A DNA stretch of 31,207 nucleotides from JBFISM01 sp041608535 (lineage in GTDB: Bacteria > Actinomycetota > Acidimicrobiia > Spongiisociales > UBA5794): NCBI GenBank assembly GCA_041608535.1, contig JBFISM010000027.1, positions 1-31,207 on the forward strand, written 5' to 3'. A program made the translations under genes and the position numbers. The notes under the pieces are model-generated. The model was not told the origin of the DNA and made no database searches. It saw nothing but the letters and a program-made list of their open reading frames with translations. Shown piece by piece: positions 24,435 through 31,207 of this stretch (its first letter is position 1; every line of letters begins with the position of its first letter).

Positions 24435-26366
24435 ATGAGGCCATCGAATGCGTTTCTCGGCGTGCCCCCACGCGGGAACGCCAGATTGGAGGGGCCGCGG
24501 AGAAGGATTCGAGCAGCGATGGCGTGCGTCGTCGCCTGTTCGATCGTCCTCACCTCCGTCCAGGCTGCGCACGCCCAGGATCCTCCCTTCACGCCGAACC
24601 CGCACCCGCACAGCGTCGTGGTCGACTGGGTCGAGGTGATGCTCGAAGCGATCGAGCTCAACCCGCCGGCCCCAACGGCGACGACATGGAAGATGTGGGT
24701 CGTGGCGTCTTCGATGTACGACGCCTGGGCGGCATACGACGGGAGGGCGCTGGCGACCCAGACTGGCTACGCCACAAAGCGTCCGGCAGCGGAGCGCACT
24801 CCGCGGAACAAGCATGCTGCGATCAGCTACGCGGCACACCGGGCACTGCGTTACGTGTACCCGAATCAGAGCTCCATGTTCGACGAGCTGCTGGCAACCC
24901 TCGGCTACCCGGCGAGCGACTCGGTCGACCCGACCACGCCGGCCGGAGTGGGTAATGCGGCCGCGGCTGCCGTGATCGCTTACCGGGAGCAGGACGGCTC
25001 CAATGCCACCGGCGAGTTCACCCAGATCGTTTCCGACACATACCCGGAGCTGTATCTGCCGACCAACAGTGATGATCCGTCGGCCGGCAACGGTCCGCTC
25101 GGACCGGATTTCGATCCCAACCACTGGGGGCCGCTGCGAGTCCCCACCGGCTCATTGCTCGACGACAACGGCATCCCGGTGGTCGATGACGCCGATCCCA
25201 CCACGTACACGGTGCAGGGCTTCCTCACTCCACACTGGGGAGCGGTGAGTCCGTTTGCCCTCACCTCGGGCGACCAGTTCCGGCCGCCGGCGCCGCCACT
25301 GCACGGTTCCGACGAGCCCTACGTCGATGCGTTGGGCAACGTCTCCACCAATGACGAAGCTTGGCACAGCCAGCTGGACGAGATCGTCGACCTCGGTGGC
25401 AAGCTGACCGACGAGCACAGGATCATCGCCGAGTTCTGGGCGGATGGGCCGCACACCTGGACGCCGCCGGGCCACTGGGTGCAGCTCGCCATCGGTGTCG
25501 CCCTGCGCGACGGGCACTCGATCGACGACGACATCCGCATGTACATGGCGCTGACCGGAGCGCTGCTCGACTCCGGAATATCCGCATGGGAAGCCAAACG
25601 GGCGTACGACTTCGTTCGACCGGTGAGTGCGATTCGGTATCACTATGCGGGACAGCTCATCATGGGATGGGCCGGTCCCAATCAAGGAATCCAGCTGATC
25701 GACGGTTCCGAGTGGCGGCCGTATCAATCGCCGACGTTCGTGACTCCGCCTTTCCCCGAGTTCACGTCGGGGCACAGCACGTTCAGCCGGGCCTCGGCCG
25801 AGGTGTTGACCGCCTTCACGGGTAGCGCAGCGATGTACGACGGAGCGACACGGCTCGGGCGCGACTACGACGGCGACGGCAGCGAGGACCTCTTCGGGCG
25901 GCATGTGGCGGTGCCGGGATCGATGATGTTCGAGGACGGGCCCGCCGAGACGATCGTGCTCACCTGGGACACGTTCTACGACGCCGCCGACGAGGCGGCA
26001 GCGTCACGTCGCTATGGCGGCATCCACTTCCAGGACGGCGATCTCCATGCCAGATTCGCCGGGGAGAAGATCGGCAAGCAGGCGTATGCGCATGCCGAGC
26101 TCTACTGGGACCCGTTCGGGAAGATCCGCTCGACGCTGCAGAGCTTTGCGGTGGCCCGTGAGATACCCCGACCGCTGGCCAACCTGGTGGGTGCGTGGGT
26201 GAACGCCGCCGGTGCGGCTATCGGGAACGGCAACGAGGCGACTGCGTGCCGCCTGCTGGCTCGGGCCGACCGTGTGGTCGACCGGCATGGAGGTGGTGTC
26301 ATCACGCCGGGCGCTCACGAGGTGCTCGACCGCCAGTTCGCCACGGTCATCGGAGCGTTGTGCTGA
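24435..26366 (+). CDS. Secreted vanadium-dependent haloperoxidase-like protein
   Basis: 643 residues from the ATG at 24435, with AGGAGG 8 bp before it. A long basic n-region precedes a hydrophobic segment ending SVQAAHA-QD (cut near residue 47), so it is exported. The vanadate-binding set of fungal chloroperoxidase (K353, R360, S402, G403, H404, R490, H496) is matched by K388 and R395 (KRAYDFVRP), S445-G446-H447 (FTSGHS), R525 and H531 (SRRYGGIHF). The K-R (7) and R-H (6) spacings are identical. Such PAP2-fold proteins oxidise halides with H2O2 or act as phosphatases; the complete set favours vanadate or phosphate binding. The loop DYDGDGSEDLFG may bind calcium. It stands alone. Confidence 0.88.
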   Translation: MRPSNAFLGVPPRGNARLEGPRRRIRAAMACVVACSIVLTSVQAAHAQDPPFTPNPHPHSVVVDWVEVMLEAIELNPPAPTATTWKMWVVASSMYDAWAAYDGRALATQTGYATKRPAAERTPRNKHAAISYAAHRALRYVYPNQSSMFDELLATLGYPASDSVDPTTPAGVGNAAAAAVIAYREQDGSNATGEFTQIVSDTYPELYLPTNSDDPSAGNGPLGPDFDPNHWGPLRVPTGSLLDDNGIPVVDDADPTTYTVQGFLTPHWGAVSPFALTSGDQFRPPAPPLHGSDEPYVDALGNVSTNDEAWHSQLDEIVDLGGKLTDEHRIIAEFWADGPHTWTPPGHWVQLAIGVALRDGHSIDDDIRMYMALTGALLDSGISAWEAKRAYDFVRPVSAIRYHYAGQLIMGWAGPNQGIQLIDGSEWRPYQSPTFVTPPFPEFTSGHSTFSRASAEVLTAFTGSAAMYDGATRLGRDYDGDGSEDLFGRHVAVPGSMMFEDGPAETIVLTWDTFYDAADEAAASRRYGGIHFQDGDLHARFAGEKIGKQAYAHAELYWDPFGKIRSTLQSFAVAREIPRPLANLVGAWVNAAGAAIGNGNEATACRLLARADRVVDRHGGGVITPGAHEVLDRQFATVIGALC

Positions 26367-26470
26367 GGGGCGAGCCGGTCAGGAATCGATGAGTGTCGGG
26401 ATCTGATCGAGATAGTGCAGCACGTTGCGCAAGCCACCTAGTGCGCCGACCTCCCGGCAACCGCAGCGAG

Positions 26471-26504
26471 AGCCGTCGTCATCGCACTTCGGATGACGAC
26501 GGCT
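26471..26504. terminator. 13-bp perfect hairpin between convergent genes
   Basis: AGCCGTCGTCATC and GATGACGACGGCT are perfect inverted copies around the 8-nt loop GCACTTCG. It lies between the haloperoxidase stop (26366) and the stop of the minus-strand repeat protein (26630), so it can terminate both. The rest of this 263-bp gap shows nothing I can call. Confidence 0.65.
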
Positions 26505-26629
26505 CGACCGCGGAGAGTGTATCCCACCATTCAGCCAGAACGTGTCGCGCAGAAGGTTCCGACGTCCATGCAGAGCGGTACGTGTCTGCCAACCGTGACG
26601 ATGTGACGGGGTGATGGCCCGCCGCGCCG

Positions 26630-27229
26630 TCAGCCGGCCGGAACGATCCGCATGAATCGCGTCATCTCGTTCAGCTCGAACGAGACATCCGACACAGGCG
26701 TCAACGCCAACAACCGCGTCATCTCATTGGCGGCGAACGAACCATCGAAGACCACAGTCCCCGGTGCAAGCGCCCCAAATCGCGTCATCTCGTTCAGCTC
26801 GAACGAGACATCCGACACAGGCGTCAACGCCAACAACCGCGTCATCTCATTGGCGGCGAACGAACCATCGAAGACCACAGTCTCCGGTGCAAGCGCACCC
26901 AGACGGGTCAGCTCGTTGGCGACGAATGAACCATCGAGGTCGAGCGTCGCGGATTCGAGCGCACCCATGCGGGCCAGCTCATTGGCGGCGAACGACCCAT
27001 CGGCATCGACGACCGCGGTCTCGGACGTGGTGATGGAGACGAGGAACGCGGAAACCAAGACGATCACCGCAAGAACCAAGATCCATCCCATCCAACGAAC
27101 GAATCGTGTTGGACGCCGCCGTGGCAAGATCTCGCGAGGTGGCACCTCGCGCAGCGGCGGCCGCAACTCGACCTCGGACGGCAGGACCGGCGCTTCGCGG
27201 ACCTCTGGCCGTTCCAGGGTCTTGGGCAT
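26630..27229 (-). CDS. Single-pass membrane protein with extracellular SFxxNExxR repeats
   Basis: 199 residues from the ATG at 27229, chosen because AAGGAGG lies 6 bp upstream; the earlier in-frame ATGs at 27256 and 27253 lack a site. A Pro/Arg/Glu-rich cytoplasmic N-terminus (1-45) ends in basic RRRPTRFVR. One membrane helix follows (about 46-66). The outside part (70-199) is six copies of a D[GV]SFxxNE[LM]xR motif beginning near residues 77, 99, 121, 140, 162 and 181, with 19- or 22-residue spacing. Between them runs hydrophobic sequence such as ALAPGTVVF and ALTPVSDV. The last copies come from a 123-bp duplication. I do not recognise a family. Stacked beta-strand or leucine-rich-like repeats are possible. 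It is divergent from a SARP regulator, which may control it. Confidence 0.8.
   Translation of the reverse strand: MPKTLERPEVREAPVLPSEVELRPPLREVPPREILPRRRPTRFVRWMGWILVLAVIVLVSAFLVSITTSETAVVDADGSFAANELARMGALESATLDLDGSFVANELTRLGALAPETVVFDGSFAANEMTRLLALTPVSDVSFELNEMTRFGALAPGTVVFDGSFAANEMTRLLALTPVSDVSFELNEMTRFMRIVPAG
26655..26900. repeat. 123-bp tandem direct repeat inside the repeat-protein gene
   Basis: Copy 1 is 26655-26777 and copy 2 is 26778-26900. The first ~104 bp of each are identical; I see differences only in the last ~20 bp. The unit is 41 codons, so the frame is kept and two SFxxNE motifs are added per copy. Near identity at silent sites points to recent duplication or gene conversion. 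Confidence 0.9.
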
Positions 27230-27401
27230 GATGCCTCCTTTCTCTGCTGCCATCATGCAATGGCGGGCGAGTCCGGGATCAGCGACCCCCGGGCCTCCGA
27301 CTTGCCGGTACGTTGTGACCTACTTGCGGTCCCGAGGGACCTCCGGCACTTCGCACGGCACCGTCCTGGAGGCATGATGAAGTCAGCCGCGGAGAGCAGA
27401 C

Positions 27402-28154
27402 ATGCACGCCGGATGGGTGATACGAGTTCTTGGTCCCATCGACGTGCTCACACCGGAGGGTGAGCGATCGGTGGGCGGTCGGCGGCGGCAAACCCTGCTG
27501 GGCGCTCTGGCCATCAGTGTGGGACACGCAGTTCCGAGCGACCGCCTCATCGACGTGCTCTGGGGCACCCGCCCCCCGCCGACCGCCCAGGCCACCCTCC
27601 AGGCTCACGTCTCCAAGCTCCGCCGTTTGCTCGGTCGGGACAGCATCGCCTCGTTCGACCACGCCTACGAGCTGTATGTCGCCCCCCACCAGATCGACGC
27701 CATCGAATTCGAGCGGTTGGTCATCGCCGCCCGAGAGGCCGCCGTGGACCCAGCCCGATGTCAGGCGCTGTGCCGGGAGGCGCTGCAACTGTGGAGAGGC
27801 GTGCCGTTCGGCGAGCTTGCCGACGTCGATCCTTTCCGCCTCGAGGCGCTGAGGCTCGACGAGTTGCGGGTGTGTGCGATGGAGTTGGAGCTGGCAGCCG
27901 AGCTGGAACTGGGACGCGCCGACCTACTCATCGGGAAGCTCGAGACCGCGGTTGCGGAGCATCCGTACCGCGAGCGGCTGTGGCATCTGCTCATCGAAGC
28001 CCTCGCCGACGACGGACGACGCATCGATGCGCTGGCTGCATGCGCCCGTCTCCGCGACCTCCTCGCCGAAGCTGGGCTCGAACCCGGGGATGAGCTACGC
28101 CGATGCGAAGAGCAGATTGCCCGCGGCACGTGGCAGCCGAGGTGGGTGAGTTGA
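27402..28154 (+). CDS. SARP/AfsR-type transcriptional regulator (wHTH + BTAD)
   Basis: 250 residues, the length of small SARPs. The N-terminal OmpR-like winged helix (about 5-98) includes VLGPIDVLTPEG, GRRRQTLLGALAI, SDRLIDVLWG and AQATLQAHVSKLRRLLG. The bacterial transcriptional activation domain follows (about 105-245), with FERLVIAAR, AVAEHPYRERLWHLLIEALADDGRRIDALAACARLRDLL (BTAD TPR-like signature) and LGLEPGDEL-like EAGLEPGDELRR. No NB-ARC or TPR extension is present. SARPs activate nearby clusters, often for secondary metabolism, by binding direct repeats. No biosynthetic cluster is in view; the divergent repeat protein is the nearest candidate target. GGAGAG precedes the ATG. Confidence 0.93.
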   Translation: MHAGWVIRVLGPIDVLTPEGERSVGGRRRQTLLGALAISVGHAVPSDRLIDVLWGTRPPPTAQATLQAHVSKLRRLLGRDSIASFDHAYELYVAPHQIDAIEFERLVIAAREAAVDPARCQALCREALQLWRGVPFGELADVDPFRLEALRLDELRVCAMELELAAELELGRADLLIGKLETAVAEHPYRERLWHLLIEALADDGRRIDALAACARLRDLLAEAGLEPGDELRRCEEQIARGTWQPRWVS

Positions 28155-28205
28155 TCGCCCGCCGCGGCTGCCGATGATCGACGTGTGCCGAATAGGTCGC
28201 CGGTT

Positions 28206-28868
28206 TCAGCCGTCGATGAGCGTCTGCACCCGCTCGACGTAGCGGTCCAGCATGTCGCGGAACCCGGCCAGCTCTCCGGCGATCTCCGGATGACGGCGCT
28301 CGGCGACAACGGACCCGAACTTGGCTCCGCGGTAGTAATGCGGGAGGTCCTCGAGCCGGAACGCCTTCGGGCCCGGCTCGGGGTCACCCGCGGTGGGTGG
28401 AGGCTGGGTCGTCGGATCGAGATCCATCGCCCGCACCACCTCGAGGGCACCGTCCTCGGGTGGCCGGTCGGCGAAGTCGGAGGACTGGTGGCGCCACACC
28501 TCGTCACGGTCGGGGCCGATGACAACGGTCGTCGGCGTGGCGATGTCGCGCGGATCGCCGTCATCCGAAGCCAGGTACGGCTTGATCGCCTTGGATCGAT
28601 CGGCATCGCTGAGGATGGGGAACGGCAGCTGCAGTTTCTCGACCATGGCTGCGTTCTGCTGCGGTGTGTCCCGCACGATGGCTGCAACGACGGCTCCGGC
28701 ATCGAGGTACTCGTCGTGTCGCTGCGCCACGCTGACCAGCTGGCCGTTGCAGTACGCTCACCAGTCGCCGCGCAGGAACAGAAGCACCACCGCCGCACCG
28801 CGATGATCGGACAGGGTCCACTCGACGTTTCCCTGGTCGCGCAAGGTGAAGTCCGGTGCCGGCGGCAT
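28206..28868 (-). CDS. Redoxin (AhpC/TSA-like) with in-frame TGA at the catalytic Cys: probable selenoprotein
   Basis: Read from the ATG at 28868 with TGA (28760-28758) taken as residue 37, this is a 220-residue thioredoxin-fold peroxiredoxin-like protein. It begins MPPAPDFTLRDQGNVEWTLS, then VVLLFLRGDW-[TGA]-AYCNGQL. Relatives have GxWCPYCNxQL here, so TGA replaces the first, catalytic Cys of CxxC, giving U37xxC40. The frame then stays open to 28206 with normal thioredoxin-fold sequence: PFPILSDADRSKAIKPYL, the cis-Pro region DIATPTTVVIGPD, and a ~65-residue C-terminal extension. A SECIS-like hairpin follows the TGA. Without recoding only 36 residues would be made, and an automatic caller would report a truncated protein from a GTG at 28730. 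It probably reduces peroxides or disulfides. selA/B/C/D are not in the window. Confidence 0.75.
28726..28744 (-). promoter_or_regulatory. Bacterial SECIS-like hairpin after the in-frame TGA
   Basis: On the minus strand GCCA-GCT-GGTC-AGC-g-TGGC folds as a 7-bp stem (4+3) with one bulged G on the 3' side and a GGUC tetraloop. The loop starts 21 nt after the TGA. The E. coli fdhF SECIS has GCA-GGUC-UGC with its loop 19 nt after the UGA. bSECIS elements are recognised by SelB through loop guanines at roughly this distance. It lies within the coding frame, as expected in bacteria. Confidence 0.6.
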
Positions 28869-28922
28869 CGAGCTACGTTAGCGCCTCGGCCACATTCGCT
28901 CCGGTAGTACCGTTGCTCGTTC

Positions 28923-29963
28923 ATGACAATGACCAGCCGGGATCTGCGCACCGCAATCCGCGCTCTCGTCGCCGATGCGGTGGCCGGTCTCGATCACGCC
29001 GAGCGTGACCACGAAGAGGACTTGATCGCCGAGATGCTCGAGAGCGGCATCAAGCTGCTCCGCGACGACACCGACCGGGGTGACCTCAAGCTGGTCAACA
29101 GCGCGCTCAAGGAGTTGCGTTACTCGTTCATCACGTTCAGCAGGTACAAGGGAATACCGAAGGCGACGATCTACGGGTCGGCGCGCACCGAACCAGATCA
29201 TCCGAACTATCAAATCGCGGCAGAGTTCGCCAACCGCATGACGGACACGCATCGCTGGATGATCATCACCGGGGCGGGTCCGGGGATCATGGAAGCAGGC
29301 AACAAGGGAGCCGGTCGAGAGCGTGGCTTCGGCGTCAACATCCGGCTGCCGTTCGAGGCCGAGGCCAACGAGTACGTCGACCAGAACAAGCTGATCAACT
29401 TCAAGTATTTCTTCACCCGCAAGCTCATGTTCGTCAAGGAGTCACACGCTTTTGCCCTCTTCCCGGGAGGATTCGGCACTCAGGACGAAGCTTTCGAACT
29501 GCTCACGCTCATCCAGACTGGCAAGTCGCCGGTCGCCCCCGTCGTGCTGGTCGACGCTCCCGGTTCGGAGTACTGGAGGCGGTGGATCGATTTCGTCAGC
29601 CATCTGGAAGAAGAAGCGATGATCTCGCCCCACGACATGCACCTCTTCAAGGCGTTCCAGAACGTCGACGAGGCCTGTGACGAGATCCTCCATTTCTACC
29701 GCTCCTACCACTCGCAGCGGTATGTGGGCGGCAAGCTCGTGCTCCGGCTTCACCGGGAGCCGTCGGCGGCGCTGATGCGCGAGCTCAACCACCGCTTCTC
29801 CGACATCGTCGCCAGCGGGTCGATCGAGAAGATCGAGGCGACGGAACAGGAGGTTCGCGACAACGACGTCCCCGAGCTGGCCAGGATCCGGTTGCACTAC
29901 ATCCGCCGTAGCGTCGGCAAGCTGCGACTTCTCATCGACTATCTCAACGACCACCTGGCGTGA
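28923..29963 (+). CDS. LOG-family (lysine-decarboxylase-like) nucleotide-processing protein, long form
   Basis: 346 residues. The Rossmann-like core includes ATIYGSART, MIITGAGPGIMEAGNKGAG and the LOG signature PGGFGTQDE (181-189) followed by LLTLIQTGK. LOG proteins are phosphoribohydrolases that cleave nucleoside 5'-monophosphates, releasing cytokinin bases in plants; bacterial members act on AMP-like nucleotides. Genes of this type are often mis-named lysine decarboxylases. The first ~85 and last ~90 residues are helical extensions typical of the longer bacterial subgroup. It is divergent from the redoxin (54 bp apart) and followed after 28 bp by an MFS exporter. No clear Shine-Dalgarno site precedes the ATG; the next in-frame ATG is two codons on. 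Confidence 0.9.
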   Translation: MTMTSRDLRTAIRALVADAVAGLDHAERDHEEDLIAEMLESGIKLLRDDTDRGDLKLVNSALKELRYSFITFSRYKGIPKATIYGSARTEPDHPNYQIAAEFANRMTDTHRWMIITGAGPGIMEAGNKGAGRERGFGVNIRLPFEAEANEYVDQNKLINFKYFFTRKLMFVKESHAFALFPGGFGTQDEAFELLTLIQTGKSPVAPVVLVDAPGSEYWRRWIDFVSHLEEEAMISPHDMHLFKAFQNVDEACDEILHFYRSYHSQRYVGGKLVLRLHREPSAALMRELNHRFSDIVASGSIEKIEATEQEVRDNDVPELARIRLHYIRRSVGKLRLLIDYLNDHLA

Positions 29964-29991
29964 GTGAGGCGCGTCCTGAAGCGGAGGCGGC

Positions 29992-31207
29992 GTGACCGCG
30001 TCCCCGCCACATGTCGGGCAGCCACCGCCGGGGGTCGACTACCAGCGCCGCTGGTTTGCCTTCGTTGCCGTGGCCATGGGTGTGTTCCTCGGCACCATCG
30101 ACGGCAGCATCGTGAACGTGGCCCTCCCCACGCTCGTGACCGAGTTCGACACGACCTTCGCCGTCGTCCAGTGGATCGTGCTCGGTTACTTGTTGACCAT
30201 CTCGACCCTCGTGCTCGCCGTGGGCCGGCTCGGCGACATGGTGGGCAAGCGCAAGATCTACCCCTTCGGGTTTGGAGTGTTCACGGTGGCGTCCATGCTG
30301 GCCGGGTTGTCGCCCACCGTCGGCTTCCTGATCGGCTTTCGCGTGCTCCAAGCGATAGGAGCGGCCATGATCTTTGCGCTCGGCTTCGCCATCATCACCG
30401 AAGCCTTTCCTCCCCAGGAGCGCGGACGTGCCCTCGGGATGATCGGGTCGGTCGTCTCACTCGGGATCATCATCGGCCCGACCCTGGGAGGGCTGCTCAT
30501 CGACACCCTCTCGTGGCGCTGGATCTTCTACGTCAACCTCCCCGTCGGGATCGTCGGCACCATCGCCGCGCTGCGGTTCATCCCCGAAGTGCCGCCGCCG
30601 GGTGGCCAGCGGTTCGATTTCGCCGGAGCCATCGCCTGGTTCGTTGCCCTGCTCACCCTTCTGGTCGGGCTCACCTTGCTTCAAGAACGCAGTCTCGACC
30701 TCATCGTGCTCGTCCTGCTGACGGTTGCGGCGCTCGGTCTCGGCCTGTTCGTCGCCATCGAGCGCACGGTGGGTCAACCAATGCTCGACCTGGAGCTGCT
30801 GCGCACCCCGCTGCTGAGCTCGAATCTCTTCACCGGGCTGCTCTCCTTCATAGGGATCGCCGGACTGCTCATCCTGCTCCCGTTCTACCTGGAGAACGTG
30901 CTCGGGTATGAGCCGCGCGAAGTCGGACTCCTGCTCGCAGCAGTACCGGTGACGTTGGGCATCGTCGCACCGCTCAGCGGTGCTCTGTCGGACCGTATCG
31001 GGCAGCGGCCGGTGATCATCGCCGGGCTGAGCATCCTCGTCGGCGGCTACCTGGGCATCCAGACCCTGACCACGTCCACCAGCGCCTCGGGCTACATCGT
31101 GGCGCTGCTCCCCATCGGACTGGGCATGGGTGTTTTCCAATCCCCGAACAACAGCGCCGTGATGGGGTCGGTGCCCCAGCACAGGCTCGGGGTGACGTCG
31201 GGTCTGC
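29992..31207 (+). CDS. MFS transporter, DHA2 (14-TM) family, 5' part
   Basis: About 405 codons are present and the gene runs off the window end. The start is GTG at 29992 with GGAGG 7 bp upstream. The sequence begins with a short Pro-rich tail, then TM1 with GVFLGTIDGSIVNVALPTL, the hallmark of DHA2 drug:H+ antiporters (motif D1). Motif A is GRLGDMVGKRK and motif C GIIIGPTLGGLL, followed by WRWIFYVNLPVG, also DHA2-typical. A second-half motif A copy is SDRIGQRP. Substrates are usually drugs, dyes or other amphiphiles exported by proton exchange. It lies 28 bp after the LOG gene and is probably co-transcribed. The C-terminal helices are missing because of the window edge. Confidence 0.93.
   Translation, partial: MTASPPHVGQPPPGVDYQRRWFAFVAVAMGVFLGTIDGSIVNVALPTLVTEFDTTFAVVQWIVLGYLLTISTLVLAVGRLGDMVGKRKIYPFGFGVFTVASMLAGLSPTVGFLIGFRVLQAIGAAMIFALGFAIITEAFPPQERGRALGMIGSVVSLGIIIGPTLGGLLIDTLSWRWIFYVNLPVGIVGTIAALRFIPEVPPPGGQRFDFAGAIAWFVALLTLLVGLTLLQERSLDLIVLVLLTVAALGLGLFVAIERTVGQPMLDLELLRTPLLSSNLFTGLLSFIGIAGLLILLPFYLENVLGYEPREVGLLLAAVPVTLGIVAPLSGALSDRIGQRPVIIAGLSILVGGYLGIQTLTTSTSASGYIVALLPIGLGMGVFQSPNNSAVMGSVPQHRLGVTSGL

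Noticed and set aside
26379..26629. Possible decayed minus-strand coding in the gap before the repeat protein (short open stretches ending near 26379 and near 26485)
   Set aside because: The pieces are in different frames, have no start, weak third-position GC bias and no recognisable family; the clear feature here is the hairpin.
28206..28730. Redoxin as a 174-residue protein starting at the GTG at 28730
   Set aside because: This start lies inside the SECIS-like hairpin and drops the N-terminal thioredoxin strands and both active-site residues, which are present in frame upstream of and around the TGA.

Overview
The window is GC-rich (strong G/C bias at third codon positions), gene-dense and looks like the chromosome of an actinobacterium. 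The evidence is the M16 peptidase - dapB - dapA - rnj - ftsK gene order, a SARP-type (BTAD) regulator, GTG/TTG starts and a COG4880-type secreted beta-propeller. A placement near Acidimicrobiia is only an impression. I see no rRNA, tRNA, CRISPR array, phage or insertion sequence.

Layout. (1) 1-163: 5' end of pabB, leaving the window on the minus strand. (2) 502-5569, a glycine-betaine region: a BCCT betaine carrier split by one in-frame TAG, and a ProX-like betaine-binding lipoprotein 3 bp downstream. Convergent to them is a 703-residue protein that joins a second ProX domain to a complete GluR0-like ligand-gated potassium channel (S1 - M1 - P-loop with TVGYGD - M2 - S2). (3) 5579-19776, minus strand: the housekeeping block M16 peptidase, dapB, (small ORF), dapA, rnj, ftsK. 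A thioredoxin-TPR gene sits on the opposite strand inside it. Three cell-envelope genes lie between rnj and ftsK: a two-domain peptidoglycan hydrolase, a beta-propeller lipoprotein behind an ECF-sigma-like promoter, and a multicopper oxidase flanked by extra cupredoxin domains. (4) 19852-24145, plus strand: a VWA protein with an HExxH motif, a MoxR/CobS-like AAA+ protein with altered Walker residues, yajQ and a GNAT acetyltransferase. (5) 24435-28154: a secreted vanadium haloperoxidase-like enzyme, a membrane-anchored repeat protein (minus strand) and a divergent SARP regulator. (6) 28206-31207: a redoxin whose catalytic cysteine codon is TGA, followed by a bacterial-SECIS-like hairpin (a probable selenoprotein), a LOG-family protein, and the 5' part of an MFS DHA2 exporter that runs off the window.

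The two results most worth following are these. First, the betaine-binding domain fused to an ionotropic-glutamate-receptor-type K+ channel, placed beside betaine uptake genes. It suggests a sensor-channel that couples compatible-solute availability to potassium flux, and its clamshell-plus-receptor layout recalls eukaryotic iGluRs. Second, the apparent Sec-containing redoxin with a GGUC-loop hairpin 21 nt after the UGA. Both are readings of sequence by eye; no database search or folding calculation was run.
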